From: Paenibacillus rubinfantis
GTDB lineage: Bacteria > Bacillota > Bacilli > Paenibacillales > Paenibacillaceae
Length of the DNA stretch: 64,000 bases
Assembly: GCF_001486505.1 (NCBI RefSeq)
Contig: NZ_LN909065.1
Coordinates: forward strand, 372,001 to 436,000
Direction of reading: 5' to 3'
Of this stretch, positions 1 through 9,303 are shown piece by piece. Made by a program: the position numbers and the translations under genes. The notes beneath the pieces were generated by a model. That model did no database searches. It was not told the DNA's origin and worked only from the letters and a program-made list of their open reading frames with translations. The first letter of the stretch is position 1; the number at the start of each line of letters is the position of its first letter.

Positions 1-656
1 GCCTTTGCCTGAGCGGCTAGCAGATTGCGGGACAAGACCAGCGCCGCTTGCCGCTCTTCCGCACTCAGGTAGACGTTGCGGGAGCTAAGCGCAAGGCCAT
101 CGGCCTCACGCACAATCGGACAAGGGATCATTTCGACATCGAAATTCAAGTCCAACACCATCTGTGCGATAACCGCCACTTGTTGGGCATCCTTTTGCCC
201 GAAATAAGCCCGATCCGGCTGCACGATATGCAACAGCTTGCCAACAACGGTCGTCACACCGTCAAAATGACCCGGTCTCGATGCCCCGCACAACACATCC
301 GTCAACCCCTCAACCTTAATATGAGTTCGTGTCGGTTGCGGATACATCTCCTCGACGCTAGGCATGAAGACGAAATCTACGCCCTCCCGCTCGGCCAAAG
401 CTAAGTCTTTCTCCGGATCGCGGGGATATCGTTCAAAATCCTCGTTAGGTCCGAATTGAATCGGGTTAACAAAGATGCTCAATACCACCAGATCGTTCTC
501 CGCCCGCGCTTTGCGCAACAGGCTGGCATGACCCTCATGCAAATATCCCATCGTGGGCACGAGGGCAATTCGCAGAGATTTCCCCTCTCTCGCTGCGCTA
601 AACCGTGCATCCTTCAGCTCGTTGCGGAGCGGGAGTATATTCGTAAAGGTCTTCAT
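1..656 (-). CDS. panC: Pantothenate synthetase PanC (partial, C-terminus beyond window)
   Basis: PanC condenses D-pantoate with beta-alanine using ATP, the last step of pantothenate (vitamin B5, coenzyme A precursor) synthesis in the cytoplasm. The first 218 residues are present and the gene runs off the left edge. Visible signatures are [14 protein letters not shown] near residue 33 (the HIGH-like nucleotide-binding motif), the [19 protein letters not shown] segment, GQKDAQQ, and LSSRN near residue 190 (KMSKS-like loop). The ATG at 654-656 overlaps the panB stop in ATGA, so the two genes are translationally coupled. Identification is secure; only the end of the protein is unseen. Confidence 0.95.
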   Translation of the reverse strand, partial: MKTFTNILPLRNELKDARFSAAREGKSLRIALVPTMGYLHEGHASLLRKARAENDLVVLSIFVNPIQFGPNEDFERYPRDPEKDLALAEREGVDFVFMPSVEEMYPQPTRTHIKVEGLTDVLCGASRPGHFDGVTTVVGKLLHIVQPDRAYFGQKDAQQVAVIAQMVLDLNFDVEMIPCPIVREADGLALSSRNVYLSAEERQAALVLSRNLLAAQAK

Positions 657-1531
657 GACCGGACTTCCACCTTTCCTTTACCGTACAGCGTGCCCAGAGA
701 TTCCTGCACACCTTGATCCGCACGGAAAACATGCTCTTCCGCCGGGAACGAGCGATTTTTGACGTCGGCCACATATTCCGAAATGCCGCGGCGTACCTGC
801 GCCCCGAGGTCGGCGTACGTTTTGACAAACCGTTTGTCCCGATAATCTGCGGTATATTTCAAAACATCATGGTACACCAGCACCTGTCCGTCGCAGCCGC
901 GTCCTGCCCCGATGCCGATGGTGGGGATGCTCAACTCCCGGGAAATCGCCGTCGCCACCTCTTCGGTGACCAGTTCCAGCACCACGCCAAAAGCACCGGC
1001 ACGTTCCAACGCTTTGGCGTCCTCCATCAGCCGTTTGGCATCCGCAGCGTCTTTGCCCTGTACCCGGTAACCGCCAATTTGGTTAACGGACTGCGGCGTT
1101 AATCCGATATGTCCCAGAACCGGGACACCGGCTTTCACAATCGCCTGCACGGCGTCGGCAATCTCTGCGCCGCCCTCCATTTTGACGGCATGGGCATGGC
1201 CTTCCTGCATTAAACGTCGGACATTGCGCAGCGTTTCATCGATGCTCCCGTGATAAGTCATAAACGGCATATCAGCAACGATAAACGTATGCTGCGCTCC
1301 GCGTGCAACCGAACGAGAATGGTACACCATATCATCCAGCGTCACGGGGATCGTCGAATCGTACCCAAGGACCACATTCCCGAGGGAGTCACCGACCAGC
1401 AACAGATCCGCACCCGCTTCCTCAGCCAACTGGGCTGAAGGATAGTCGTATGCGGTGATCATAGCCAGCGGGATGCCGTCCTGTTTCATTTTTTTCATTT
1501 TTACGATGTTTAAAGACTGTTTACCTGCCAT
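653..1531 (-). CDS. panB: 3-methyl-2-oxobutanoate hydroxymethyltransferase PanB
   Basis: PanB transfers a hydroxymethyl group from methylene-tetrahydrofolate to alpha-ketoisovalerate, the first committed step to pantothenate. The 292-residue product has the family signatures [34 protein letters not shown] (metal-binding Asp), and [12 protein letters not shown], and the GIGAG segment toward the C-terminus. I chose the ATG at 1531 because AAGGAG lies nine bases upstream; an upstream in-frame ATG at 1540 abuts the same ribosome site and longer versions read into the leader terminator. It overlaps panC by four bases and is preceded by a long structured leader that probably controls it. Confidence 0.95.
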   Translation of the reverse strand: MAGKQSLNIVKMKKMKQDGIPLAMITAYDYPSAQLAEEAGADLLLVGDSLGNVVLGYDSTIPVTLDDMVYHSRSVARGAQHTFIVADMPFMTYHGSIDETLRNVRRLMQEGHAHAVKMEGGAEIADAVQAIVKAGVPVLGHIGLTPQSVNQIGGYRVQGKDAADAKRLMEDAKALERAGAFGVVLELVTEEVATAISRELSIPTIGIGAGRGCDGQVLVYHDVLKYTADYRDKRFVKTYADLGAQVRRGISEYVADVKNRSFPAEEHVFRADQGVQESLGTLYGKGKVEVRS

Positions 1532-1585
1532 TTGATCCATCTCCTTCGGTTTAGGCGTGTGCGAGCCCTCAAAAAACGCGCACAA

Positions 1586-1829
1586 CAAAAAAACCTTTTA
1601 GTTTGGCACTAAAAAGGTCCGAAGTCCAAAGAAGAGTCCATTCCTCGTTCTTCTGTCTCGGTCCTTCTTACGGCTCAGAGCAGAATCCAACGCAACTTGA
1701 TGGTGGTTGTTCAACAAGTCAATAAATTAACAAGTCAGCCGACTTGGTGAACCATCACTTTTATACCTCCGACGAGCGCCCGGAGTGCCGTTCGGAACCA
1801 AGCCGATACCGCCTCCTGTGCTCAGTATA
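1586..1829 (-). promoter_or_regulatory. panB leader with antiterminator/terminator pair (candidate pan-motif RNA)
   Basis: Between birA and panB lies a leader of about 230-270 nt transcribed toward panB. A TATACT -10 box sits at 1824-1829 (weak -35). The end is an intrinsic terminator: stem arms 1593-1602 and 1608-1618 followed by a T-run (1586-1592). The terminator 5' arm can instead join a longer hairpin (arms about 1649-1666 and 1614-1635) containing an opposed A-A position, so the two folds exclude each other. Upstream, near 1769-1800, is another hairpin with a bulged A. Firmicute panB genes are known to carry the pan RNA motif with bulged adenosines; assignment here is inference. No T-box consensus (GGTGGNACCGCG) is visible. 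Confidence 0.55.
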
Positions 1830-1848
1830 ACAAATTACGTTTGCTTTT

Positions 1849-2826
1849 TCATCCGCCAAGTTGTACTTCTCCAGAGAAAATCGTGAAATGTTTGCCATTT
1901 TGATCCAGAATCAGCGCCCCGCTAGCATCCAATCCGGTGGCCATGCCTTTCAGAACCCCGTTTGGAGTATGGACGGAAACCTCCCGGCCTAGCGTAACCG
2001 ACAGCGCCTCCCACAAATGACCGACCGGCCCAAACCCTTCCTGGGTGTAGAGCTCGTAAAGCTGTTCCATTTCCTTCAGGACAACACCGATCAGCGCCAT
2101 CCGATCAATACGACGTCCGCTTTCCAAGGACAGTGAGGTGGCAATGGACTTCAGCTCCTCCGGGATATCCTTCGCCTCCAGGTTCACGTCAATGCCGATT
2201 CCGGCGACGGCATAACGAATCAATTCATCCTCTGCAACCGATTCGACGATAATACCGCAAAGCTTCCGTCCATCAACCATTATATCGTTTGGCCACTTGA
2301 TCCCGGCGTCCACACCGGCGACTTTTCGCACGGCACGGCAAACCGCGACCGCCGCAAGCAAGGTCAACTGCGGGGCGATCGATAAAGGCTGCCGTTCCGG
2401 CCGTAGCAAGAGGCTCATCCAGACCCCTTTACCCGGCGGTGAATACCAGCGCCGTCCTTGTCGTCCGCGCCCCGCCGTTTGCTCTTCGGCAAGCACCAGT
2501 GTACCGTGCGGCGCGCCTTCTTCCGCCAGCTTGCGCACTTCCTCCTGCGTAGAAGGGGTTGACTCCAACAGCTTCAATTTCTTACCAAACATCCGGTTCC
2601 CCTGAAGGGCATGCAGCAGACTTACTTGGCTCAGCTTGTCCGGTTGGCGAGTGAGCCGATATCCCCGCCGCGGGGCGGATTCAAACTCGTAGCCCTCCTC
2701 GCGCAGCTTGGCGATTTGCTTCCATACCGCCGTCCGGCTGATCGACAATCGGCGGCTGATCTCCTCACCGGATATATATTGCCCCGGATGTTCCAGGAGC
2801 ATGTCAATCAATCGGTTTGCTTCCAT
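1849..2826 (-). CDS. birA: Bifunctional biotin-protein ligase / biotin operon repressor BirA
   Basis: BirA activates biotin to biotinoyl-AMP, transfers it to carboxylase carrier proteins and represses biotin genes when loaded. The 325-residue protein begins with a winged helix (residues 1-65, ISGEEISRRLSISRTAVWKQI) and continues with the ligase domain: GRGRQGRRWYSPPGKGVW near residue 120 (adenylate-binding loop), KWPNDIMVDGRKLCGIIVES near 175-195, and a small C-terminal SH3-like domain. Length is typical of the bifunctional Bacillus type. The start lies within the end of the disrupted cca reading frame, the usual cca-birA arrangement. Function is secure. Confidence 0.95.
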   Translation of the reverse strand: MEANRLIDMLLEHPGQYISGEEISRRLSISRTAVWKQIAKLREEGYEFESAPRRGYRLTRQPDKLSQVSLLHALQGNRMFGKKLKLLESTPSTQEEVRKLAEEGAPHGTLVLAEEQTAGRGRQGRRWYSPPGKGVWMSLLLRPERQPLSIAPQLTLLAAVAVCRAVRKVAGVDAGIKWPNDIMVDGRKLCGIIVESVAEDELIRYAVAGIGIDVNLEAKDIPEELKSIATSLSLESGRRIDRMALIGVVLKEMEQLYELYTQEGFGPVGHLWEALSVTLGREVSVHTPNGVLKGMATGLDASGALILDQNGKHFTIFSGEVQLGG

Positions 2827-3844
2827 CTTTCTTCACCACCGTTTCCACATGTTCCAAAAGAGACTGCTTGTCGTTGCGCAGCTCGCCCGCTGCTACGGCA
2901 AGCAGCAGCTCCTTCAGCAGCTCGCTAAGCCAGGGGCCGCCTTTGCGACCGGCGGCCTGCAGCACTTCACCGCCGCTGATGGCAAGCTCCTTCAGCGTAT
3001 GTACCTGCACCTCGCGGTGCCATTGGCCCGCGAGGTGCAGCATGGCCTGGCCGGCCTGCTGCCGCTTCGCGGCGTCGCCTGTGGCCGCTTGCAGCACCTG
3101 TCCCTTCTACCCATCTCGATCGGTCTAAGCGACGGTGGTACACCAGCGCAGCCCGCTGCGCTCCAGCAGGGCCAGTCCGCGCAGCGGGTCCGGGCCCAGC
3201 ACGATCTTTTCCAGCTCCATACGCACGCGCTCCGTCGCGATGAAGCTGAGCTTGTCCCTGCCAGCAAGAAGTGCCTTCCACAAGCTCTTAACCGGGCGAA
3301 AGCCAAACGTCGAGGCGAACCGAACCGCCCGCATCATCCGCAGAGCGTCCTCCTCGAAGCGTTCTTCGGCAACGCCAACGCAGCGGATTCGTCCTCGCTC
3401 GATATCCCTCCGGCCATCAAACGGGTCAATCAGTTCCCCGTCCAGCCCCCGAGCGATCGCGTTCATTGTGAAATCCCGCCGCCGCAAATCCTCCGTCACC
3501 GCATCCACGAACTCCACCGAAACCGGCCGGCGGTGATCCGCGTAGTCCGATTCCTTGCGGAAAGTTGTTACCTCAAACGCATGGTCCTCCATCAACACCG
3601 TCACCGTGCCATGCTGGATCCCCGTCGGCACCGTGCGCTCAAACAGCTGAACGACCTCGTCCGGTTTAGCCGAGGTGGCGATATCCATGTCGTGAACCGG
3701 GCGTCCCATCAATTCGTCGCGAACGCAACCCCCGACAAAATAAGCCTGGTGCCCGCCATCCTGCAATACGCGCAGCACGTATTCCCCCTGAATCCGCATC
3801 AGGGGGTCGACCTGACTCCAACGATTCGTTTTGATTGCGGACAC
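2804..3844 (-). pseudogene. cca: CCA-adding tRNA nucleotidyltransferase, internally deleted and interrupted
   Basis: The intact enzyme adds CCA to tRNA 3' ends and is about 400-430 residues in Bacillales. Here the N-terminal head and neck are intact: GGCVRDELMGRPVHDMDIAT (nucleotidyltransferase motif A), RRDFTMNAIA and EDALRMMRAVRFA, ending at LLERSGLRWCTTVA and a TAG at 3125-3127. A second in-frame TAG follows, then in the same frame the expected C-terminal end resumes (VLQAATGDAAKRQQAGQ near 3100 to the stop at 2804, including LKELAISGGEVLQAAGRKGG). About 80-100 codons of the body domain are missing. The GTG start at 3844 sits tight against GGGAGG; an ATG at 3796 is possible. It may be a real loss or an assembly error; cca is normally important or essential. 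Confidence 0.8.
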
Positions 3845-3881
3845 CTCCCTTCCAATCCAAGTATCCCGCTACAAAGCACAG

Positions 3882-3936
3882 TGCTGTGCCTAATAATGCC
3901 CCTGGCACAGCAAGCGCAGGGCACCCCGCCCTGCGC
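3882..3936. other. Two adjacent perfect hairpins between bshA and cca
   Basis: In the 140-base gap between bshA and cca two stem-loops follow each other: arms TGCTGTGCC (3882-3890) and GGCACAGCA (3904-3912), then GCGCAGGGC (3914-3922) and GCCCTGCGC (3928-3936). Both stems are nine perfect base pairs. Neither is followed by a T-run on either strand, so they are not standard intrinsic terminators; they may be processing signals, mRNA stabilisers or a small palindromic repeat. Confidence 0.5.
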
Positions 3937-3984
3937 CGATTCATCTTATTTATCGCCTTCACCTACACGACGATGCAACCAACC

Positions 3985-5145
3985 TCAGCTGCAAGCTGGA
4001 TTTAACGTCGGCAGTTGACGGTTTAATACGCGGTAATAAATTTCTTCGTATGCAGCCGTCGTCATCTCGCTGCTGAATTCAGTTTTTGCCCGCTTCAAGC
4101 AAGCTTCACGCACTCGCTCCGCTAGCTCCGGATTCTTCAACAGCGTGATGCAATGCTCCGCCATCTGCTTTGTATCGCCGATCGGAGCCAAAAATCCGGT
4201 TTCCCCATGGGTCACCAGTTCCGGAATCCCTCCGGCGATTGAGCCGACCGTCGGCACACCGCAGGCCATCGCTTCCAGTGCGACCAGACCAAAGCTTTCC
4301 TTCTCCGAAGGCAGCAGCAAGACATCGGCCATGGAAATGACATGGGCGATATCGTCCTGCTTGCCGAGGAAATGCACCCGGTCGGCAAGGCCAAGCTCCT
4401 TGATTTTGCATTGGATCTTCGGAAGATCCGGTCCTTCCCCCACAAACAGCAGTTGGGACGGAACCTGCTCATTCACTTGATGAAAAACATCAACGACATC
4501 GCTAACCCGTTTCACCGGCCGGAAGTTGGAGATATGCATCAGCACCTTCTCGCCCGGCGCGGCGAAATCCATTCGGCAGCTCTTGGCATCCCGCGGATAG
4601 TACACGCGCTCGTCAACGAAATTGTACGTCAGGTCAATATCCCGGCTGATATCCAGCACCTCGCGGGTTTCCCGCATCAAATCCCGCGACACCGAAGTCA
4701 CCGCATCGCTTTCGTTAATCGCCAGACGGATCAAATCCTTCAGCGATTCGTCCTGCGCCAATACGGTAATGTCGGTCCCATGCAGCGTTGTTACGACCTT
4801 CATCGAATCACCGACCATTTGTTTGGCCAGGAACGCGCAAACAGCATGCGGCACCGCATAATGGACGTGAAGAATATCCAGGCCTTGCGTCTTGGCCACT
4901 GTCGCCATTTTGGTCGCGAGTGACAAGTCGTAAGGCGGATAACGGAAGACATAGTAATCGCTGACCTCAACCTCATGATAAAAAATATTCTTATGGTAAC
5001 TCCCTAAGCGAAAAGGAACGCTATGCGAGATAAAATGGACTTCGTGGCCCTTTTCCGCCAGCAATTTTCCCAGCTCGGTGGCCACAACCCCCGAACCGCC
5101 CAAGGATGGGTAACAGGTGATGCCGATTTTCAAAAATGGTTCCAT
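3985..5145 (-). CDS. bshA: N-acetyl-alpha-D-glucosaminyl L-malate synthase BshA
   Basis: BshA is the GT4-family glycosyltransferase that joins GlcNAc from UDP-GlcNAc to L-malate, the first step of bacillithiol synthesis. The 386-residue product starts MEPFLKIGITCYPSLGGSGV, with the GGSG nucleotide-sugar loop, HVHYAVPHA and TTLHGTDITVL in the N-terminal Rossmann domain, and FRPVKRV, GEGPDL and the ESFGLVALEAMACGVP donor-binding stretch in the C-terminal half. The ATG follows GGAGG by ten bases. It stands in the run dapB-mgsA-bshB1-bshA-cca-birA, the B. subtilis ypjH position, next to its pathway partner bshB1. Confidence 0.95.
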   Translation of the reverse strand: MEPFLKIGITCYPSLGGSGVVATELGKLLAEKGHEVHFISHSVPFRLGSYHKNIFYHEVEVSDYYVFRYPPYDLSLATKMATVAKTQGLDILHVHYAVPHAVCAFLAKQMVGDSMKVVTTLHGTDITVLAQDESLKDLIRLAINESDAVTSVSRDLMRETREVLDISRDIDLTYNFVDERVYYPRDAKSCRMDFAAPGEKVLMHISNFRPVKRVSDVVDVFHQVNEQVPSQLLFVGEGPDLPKIQCKIKELGLADRVHFLGKQDDIAHVISMADVLLLPSEKESFGLVALEAMACGVPTVGSIAGGIPELVTHGETGFLAPIGDTKQMAEHCITLLKNPELAERVREACLKRAKTEFSSEMTTAAYEEIYYRVLNRQLPTLNPACS

Positions 5146-5184
5146 ATGGTGGGGGCCTCCTTTGTTGTTATTCCCTCTTCCAGC

Positions 5185-5898
5185 TTATGTGCGCAGGGAG
5201 CCGAATAGGTTTACCGGATAAGCCGTTTTCGTCATAAACCCTTCCGCAAACGGAATCAGTGAGCGCTGTCCAATCAGGGAGTCACGGGCTTTAACCCGTT
5301 CCACATATCCCTGGTTCAGCGGGGTTAAGGCGACGTCTTCGCCTGGCGAACCTGCCTCGAACTGGGAACGGTAGCATCGCAGCGCCCGCTCTTTCTGTTC
5401 GTAGACTGCACTCACGTCAACGATCAAATCCGGCGTTTTCCAATCATTAATGAAATAAAAATAAAGCTCCGGCGCAGGCACGGCCGGCTTGTCCGGCATA
5501 TACCGGCGCAGCTTGGCATTAAATACCGCTGCCTCTACCAGCTTGCTGCAATCGATGTGGTCGGGATGGCGGTCCTCCCAATACGGGGCAAACACAAGCC
5601 GCGGCGCAAACCGGCGGATAACCTCGGTCACCGCAGCCAACTGCTCCTGCGTTCCGGTTAACCCCCGGTCAGGCAATCCCAAATTCACGCGCGCCGCCAA
5701 TCCCAGCACCTCAGCCGCCGCTTCGGCTTCCTGCTTGCGCAAGACGGGATTGCCGTTGGAGGACAGCTCGGCTTCGGTTAAATCACAGATCCCGACGCGG
5801 TAACCCGCGGCGGTATGCTTGGCGATCGTGCCAGCCATGCCGATTTCGGCATCGTCCGCGTGCGCTCCGAAGATCAAGATATCCAGCCGTTCGCTCAT
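5185..5898 (-). CDS. bshB1: Bacillithiol biosynthesis deacetylase BshB1
   Basis: BshB1 is a zinc-dependent LmbE-type deacetylase that removes acetate from GlcNAc-malate in bacillithiol synthesis. The 237-residue protein carries the metal and catalytic motif [13 protein letters not shown] at residues 12-24 and [16 protein letters not shown] (third metal ligand region) near 125. Its ATG overlaps the mgsA stop in ATGA, indicating translational coupling, and bshA follows 39 bases downstream. Function is well supported by motifs and by adjacency to bshA. Confidence 0.94.
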   Translation of the reverse strand: MSERLDILIFGAHADDAEIGMAGTIAKHTAAGYRVGICDLTEAELSSNGNPVLRKQEAEAAAEVLGLAARVNLGLPDRGLTGTQEQLAAVTEVIRRFAPRLVFAPYWEDRHPDHIDCSKLVEAAVFNAKLRRYMPDKPAVPAPELYFYFINDWKTPDLIVDVSAVYEQKERALRCYRSQFEAGSPGEDVALTPLNQGYVERVKARDSLIGQRSLIPFAEGFMTKTAYPVNLFGSLRT

Positions 5899-6317
5899 TT
5901 CGTTAACCCCGGCTTATGCAGCTCCACCAGCTCACGCCAACCGAAATCGCCGCGATCCAAGGCACGCACCAAAATTTCTGCTGTAGCCATGTTGGTTGCT
6001 ACCGGGATGCCGTGTACGTCGCACAGGCGCAACAGCGCGGTGATGTCCGGTTCATGGGGCTGCGCCATCAACGGGTCGCGCAGGAAGATCACGAGGTCCA
6101 TCTCGTTCTGGGCAATCAGTGCGCCGATCTGCTGATCCCCGCCCAGCGGTCCCGACAGGAACCGGTGGATTTTTAACGAAGTGTTATCCATGATCTGCTG
6201 TCCGGTTGTCCCCGTCGAATAAAGCCGTTTATCTTTAAATACATGCTCGTAAGCAATAGCAAAATTAACGATATCCTCTTTTTTGCGATCATGAGCAATA
6301 AATGCGATGTTTAACAT
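5895..6317 (-). CDS. mgsA: Methylglyoxal synthase MgsA
   Basis: MgsA converts dihydroxyacetone phosphate to methylglyoxal and phosphate, a glycolytic overflow bypass. The 140-residue sequence is full length: [14 protein letters not shown] at the start, [10 protein letters not shown] (phosphate-binding loop), [15 protein letters not shown] with the active-site Asp region, [15 protein letters not shown] and [25 protein letters not shown] precedes the ATG. It is tightly packed between dapB (13-base gap) and bshB1 (4-base overlap). Bacillithiol and methylglyoxal detoxification are functionally linked, which gives sense to the cluster; that link is established knowledge, not visible here. Confidence 0.95.
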   Translation of the reverse strand: MLNIAFIAHDRKKEDIVNFAIAYEHVFKDKRLYSTGTTGQQIMDNTSLKIHRFLSGPLGGDQQIGALIAQNEMDLVIFLRDPLMAQPHEPDITALLRLCDVHGIPVATNMATAEILVRALDRGDFGWRELVELHKPGLTK

Positions 6318-6330
6318 ATGCCTATCCCCT

Positions 6331-7137
6331 TTAATCTTCCATGAAATGTTCGAACCCGTAAATCATGCCTTTACATTCGACCACTTTCTTGATCGCCAAG
6401 TTGACGCCAGGCATGTAACCCGCACGCTCATAGGAATCGTGGCGAATTTTGAGCGTCTGTCCAAAGCCGCCGAAAATGACCTCCTGCTGCGCGAACACGC
6501 CTGGCAAACGGACGCTATGTATACGGAATCCATTATAATAACCGCCGCGCGCGCCGTCGATCGTCTCTTCTTCGTTGGGGTTCCCCTGCCGCAGCTCCTT
6601 CCGATTCTGAGCAATCAGCTCGGCCGTCTTCACCGCGGTTCCCGAAGGAGCGTCCAGCTTCTGGTCACCATGATATTCGATGATTTCCAGATGGGGGAAA
6701 TACTTCGCCGCCTGCGCGGCAAAGCGCATCATCAAAATGGCGCCGATGGAGAAATTCGGCGCGATTAAACCGCCAAGTCCCTGGGCGTGGCACAGCTTGT
6801 CCAACTCTTCGATCTGCTCCGGCGTAAACCCAGTGGTGCCGACGACCGGCGAGACGCCGTGCCGAATCGTCAGCACGGTATTGGTATAAGCGAACTGCGG
6901 CGTCGTGAAATCGACCATCACCCGCGGCTGCGTCTCGCGAAGCGCCTTCTCCAAATCGTCGGTTAGCGCCACACCGCAAGCCGGAAGGCCGACCATGGTA
7001 CCGGCATCGAGGCCGACATCCGACAAATTGACGGCGGCAACCAGCTGAAGCTCCGGATCCTGGAGCACCATCTTCACCACTTCTCTACCCATTCTGCCAG
7101 CGGCTCCTGCCACGGCTACTTTTATTGGTTCCGACAT
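6331..7137 (-). CDS. dapB: 4-hydroxy-tetrahydrodipicolinate reductase DapB
   Basis: DapB reduces the dapA product to tetrahydrodipicolinate with NAD(P)H, on the way to diaminopimelate, lysine and, in spore formers, dipicolinate. The 268-residue protein shows [12 protein letters not shown] at residues 10-21 (dinucleotide-binding loop), [19 protein letters not shown] and the signature [18 protein letters not shown]. The signature commonly reads HH; here the second residue is Gly, while the first His and the catalytic Lys are kept, so activity is expected. First gene of the dapB-mgsA-bshB1-bshA run. Confidence 0.95.
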   Translation of the reverse strand: MSEPIKVAVAGAAGRMGREVVKMVLQDPELQLVAAVNLSDVGLDAGTMVGLPACGVALTDDLEKALRETQPRVMVDFTTPQFAYTNTVLTIRHGVSPVVGTTGFTPEQIEELDKLCHAQGLGGLIAPNFSIGAILMMRFAAQAAKYFPHLEIIEYHGDQKLDAPSGTAVKTAELIAQNRKELRQGNPNEEETIDGARGGYYNGFRIHSVRLPGVFAQQEVIFGGFGQTLKIRHDSYERAGYMPGVNLAIKKVVECKGMIYGFEHFMED

Positions 7138-7156
7138 CTTAATCTCCTCGCATTCT

Positions 7157-7690
7157 CTACTGTGATGATTGCTTGATTTGTTGCTTCAACCGCTGCTCCA
7201 TCTCTTTCAGTTGGCCGGCGGCACCGGCATCCAACGGAAGAGCCGACGCATCTCGAACCGCCTGCAGCGCAAGCTCATAGTGCTCCAGCTCGCCATAGGC
7301 GATCGCCAGCCACACCTGGGCATCCAGCGACAACGGATCAAGTTCTACGGCGCGTTGCAGCATACGGGCTGCCGGCTCAGCCGCGGCTTTTCGCTGGCTG
7401 CCTGCCGTCTCCAGCTGCCGTTTGGCCATTTGCGTCAGTTCCATGGACTGCAAGCGGTCGTAATGCAGTTTATATTCGTCCTGCGCGGGCTCCAGAGCCG
7501 CTGCCAGGCGTGCATGTTGCAGCGCCTTATCCAATTGCCCGCTTCGAGCGCAGGTAATCGAGTACCGATAATGGATATCCGCGTGATCCGGTTGAACGTC
7601 CAGCGCCCGCTCGAACCAGTGCATCGCCTGCGCAAAGTCATTTTCGTAGATGCTTCGGTAAGCTCTTTGCAAATAATCCTCCGCCTTCAT
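7157..7690 (-). CDS. Tetratricopeptide-repeat protein
   Basis: This 177-residue protein contains TPR units: residues 1-34 (YLQRAYRSIYENDFAQAMHW), 35-70 (ALDVQPDHADIHYRYSITCA), 71-105, and after a charged linker two more near 105-165 (AVELDPLSLDAQVWLAIAYG). TPRs are helical protein-binding scaffolds; no enzymatic domain or signal peptide is visible. It sits between ypjD and dapB, a place with no TPR gene in B. subtilis. Whether it is a distant counterpart of the TPR gene ypiA is unclear. Confidence 0.75.
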   Translation of the reverse strand: MKAEDYLQRAYRSIYENDFAQAMHWFERALDVQPDHADIHYRYSITCARSGQLDKALQHARLAAALEPAQDEYKLHYDRLQSMELTQMAKRQLETAGSQRKAAAEPAARMLQRAVELDPLSLDAQVWLAIAYGELEHYELALQAVRDASALPLDAGAAGQLKEMEQRLKQQIKQSSQ

Positions 7691-7746
7691 GTGCTATCCC
7701 CCCTTACTGTAGGGATGATCATACTAACAGCATATGAAGGATGACC

Positions 7747-8088
7747 CTATTCGGTGTCCTTTTTCGTCCATCGGTCCGCATCGCGGGTTGCGAATTTATG
7801 CATGACCTGATTATGGGCCTCGGTCAAGTTAATGCCAAGTGAGTTGGCGAAGCAAATCGTGATGAACAAAATATCGCCCAACTCCAGTTCAATGGAATTG
7901 TCCGGTTCGTCCTTCTTCTTTGGCTTCTCGCCAAAGGTATGATTGACCTCGCGAGCCAGCTCGCCCACTTCCTCCGCCATTCGGGCCAGCATGGTCAGCG
8001 GGCTGAAATAACCCTCTTTAAACTGCGAGATATAACGGTCTACTTCGCGCTGCATTTCCGCGAGAGATTTCTCTTTGTCTGATTCCAA
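7747..8088 (-). CDS. ypjD: MazG-like nucleotide pyrophosphohydrolase YpjD
   Basis: This is a 113-residue all-helical MazG-type protein that probably hydrolyses (d)NTPs to monophosphates. The metal-binding pattern is visible as LARMAEEVGELAREVN (EExxE) near residues 32-47 and ELELGDILFITICFANSLGI (ExxD) near 67-87. I accept the TTG start at 8088 because GGAGGG lies eight bases upstream and no better ATG exists. Gene order with dapB matches ypjD of B. subtilis. The exact substrate cannot be seen from sequence. Confidence 0.85.
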   Translation of the reverse strand: MESDKEKSLAEMQREVDRYISQFKEGYFSPLTMLARMAEEVGELAREVNHTFGEKPKKKDEPDNSIELELGDILFITICFANSLGINLTEAHNQVMHKFATRDADRWTKKDTE

Positions 8089-8265
8089 GCTCCGATCCCT
8101 CCGCTTATGTCCCGTTTTCCCCTATGTTATCGTAAGTAGGTGACGAAAACAAATCATTTTTTAATCCGCACGGAAAAAGGTATACTAGGAAAGGCAGATC
8201 TAACCAATTGCCGATTTAATGCAACATCTCCATAAAACTATGTCAGGGACAGGTGAGGTTTTTTC

Positions 8266-9135
8266 ATGGCTTCGAGCAAATTATCTGGAATTCTCAAAAC
8301 GCTGCTGCCCATCTTGCTGGGTACAGCGATCTATGCGTTTGGACTCCTTTATTTTATCTTGCCCAACCAGCTGATGGAAGGCGGGGTTACCGGGGTTACG
8401 CTGCTGCTGAACTATGCGTTTGGCATCTCCCCTTCGCTTTCGAACCTGCTGCTGAACATCCCATTGTTTCTATTAGGCTGGAAAATCCTCGGCGGACGGC
8501 AAATTATCTGGACGGGAATTGGGATCGGTTCGCTGACCTTCTTTCTGTGGCTGTTCGAGCGGTTGATCCTCGGAGGCTGGATCCTGCCGTTCGAGACGCA
8601 AACAGACTATATTCTTGTTTCGTTATATGCGGGGGTGACGCTGGGGGCCGGGCTGGGGATCGTTTTCCGCTTTGGCGGCACAACGGGCGGATCGGATATC
8701 GTAGCACGAATTCTAGGGCGCAAATACGGATTTAGTATGGGACAGGTCATCTTGACGCTGGATATCGTCATTATCGGATTGTCGCTCTTCTATATTAGGA
8801 AGGAAAATATCTTATACACACTTGTAGCCGTATTTATCGCCTCTAAGGTAATCGACTTCATTCAGGAAGGCGCGTATTCCGCCAAAGCGTTTACGATTAT
8901 TAGCGATCATGCCCCGGCGATTGCCGAAATCATTACGAAGGAGATGGATCGCGGCGTGACCTTGATCCCGGCGATCGGTGCTTATTCCAAGCAAGCAAAG
9001 CATATGGCTTACTGCGTCGTCTCGCGGCAGGAGATCCGGCGGCTGCAATCCATCGCCAAATCGGTTGACCCGCGGGCGTTTATTATTATCAACGACGTAC
9101 ATGATGTCCACGGGGAAGGGTTTAAAGAGGATTAA
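8266..9135 (+). CDS. YitT-family membrane protein (YpjC-like)
   Basis: A 289-residue integral membrane protein with about five hydrophobic segments in residues 10-165 and a cytoplasmic C-terminal DUF2179-type domain (residues 195-285). Family marks are FILPNQLMEGGVTGVTLLLNY, RFGGTTGGSDIVARIL and VTLIPAIGAYSKQAKHMAYC. Function of the family is unknown, although membrane position is clear. It is transcribed away from ypjD; a TATACT box lies at 8181-8186. Position equals ypjC in B. subtilis. AGGTGAGG precedes the ATG. Confidence 0.85.
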   Translation: MASSKLSGILKTLLPILLGTAIYAFGLLYFILPNQLMEGGVTGVTLLLNYAFGISPSLSNLLLNIPLFLLGWKILGGRQIIWTGIGIGSLTFFLWLFERLILGGWILPFETQTDYILVSLYAGVTLGAGLGIVFRFGGTTGGSDIVARILGRKYGFSMGQVILTLDIVIIGLSLFYIRKENILYTLVAVFIASKVIDFIQEGAYSAKAFTIISDHAPAIAEIITKEMDRGVTLIPAIGAYSKQAKHMAYCVVSRQEIRRLQSIAKSVDPRAFIIINDVHDVHGEGFKED

Positions 9136-9138
9136 GCT

Positions 9139-9182
9139 AAAAAAGCAGGGAGGTTTAGGATATCCTAACCTCTCTGCTTTTT
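9139..9182. terminator. Bidirectional terminator between yitT and ypjB
   Basis: A long stem (AAGCAGGGAGGTT paired with AACCTCTCTGCTT around a GGATATCC centre) is flanked by A-run on the left and T-run on the right, so it can end transcription from both sides, yitT from the left and ypjB from the right. Confidence 0.85.
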
Positions 9183-9303
9183 AAGTTCTGCTTGTGAATA
9201 GCGGTAAAACATGTCCTTATTATGCTGTAAATCCACTTTCCGCGACAAATAAGGGATATTTAGGGCGTTATTCTAGCCTGCCACCGATTTCGCAATCTAC
9301 GAT

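Noticed and set aside
1586..1829. T-box riboswitch before panB
   Set aside because: The GGTGGNACCGCG antiterminator consensus and a convincing specifier loop are absent.
2708..4018. 436-codon plus-strand frame opposite cca
   Set aside because: It is antisense to cca and bshA sequence, GC-rich third-position shadow, with no ribosome site or family resemblance.
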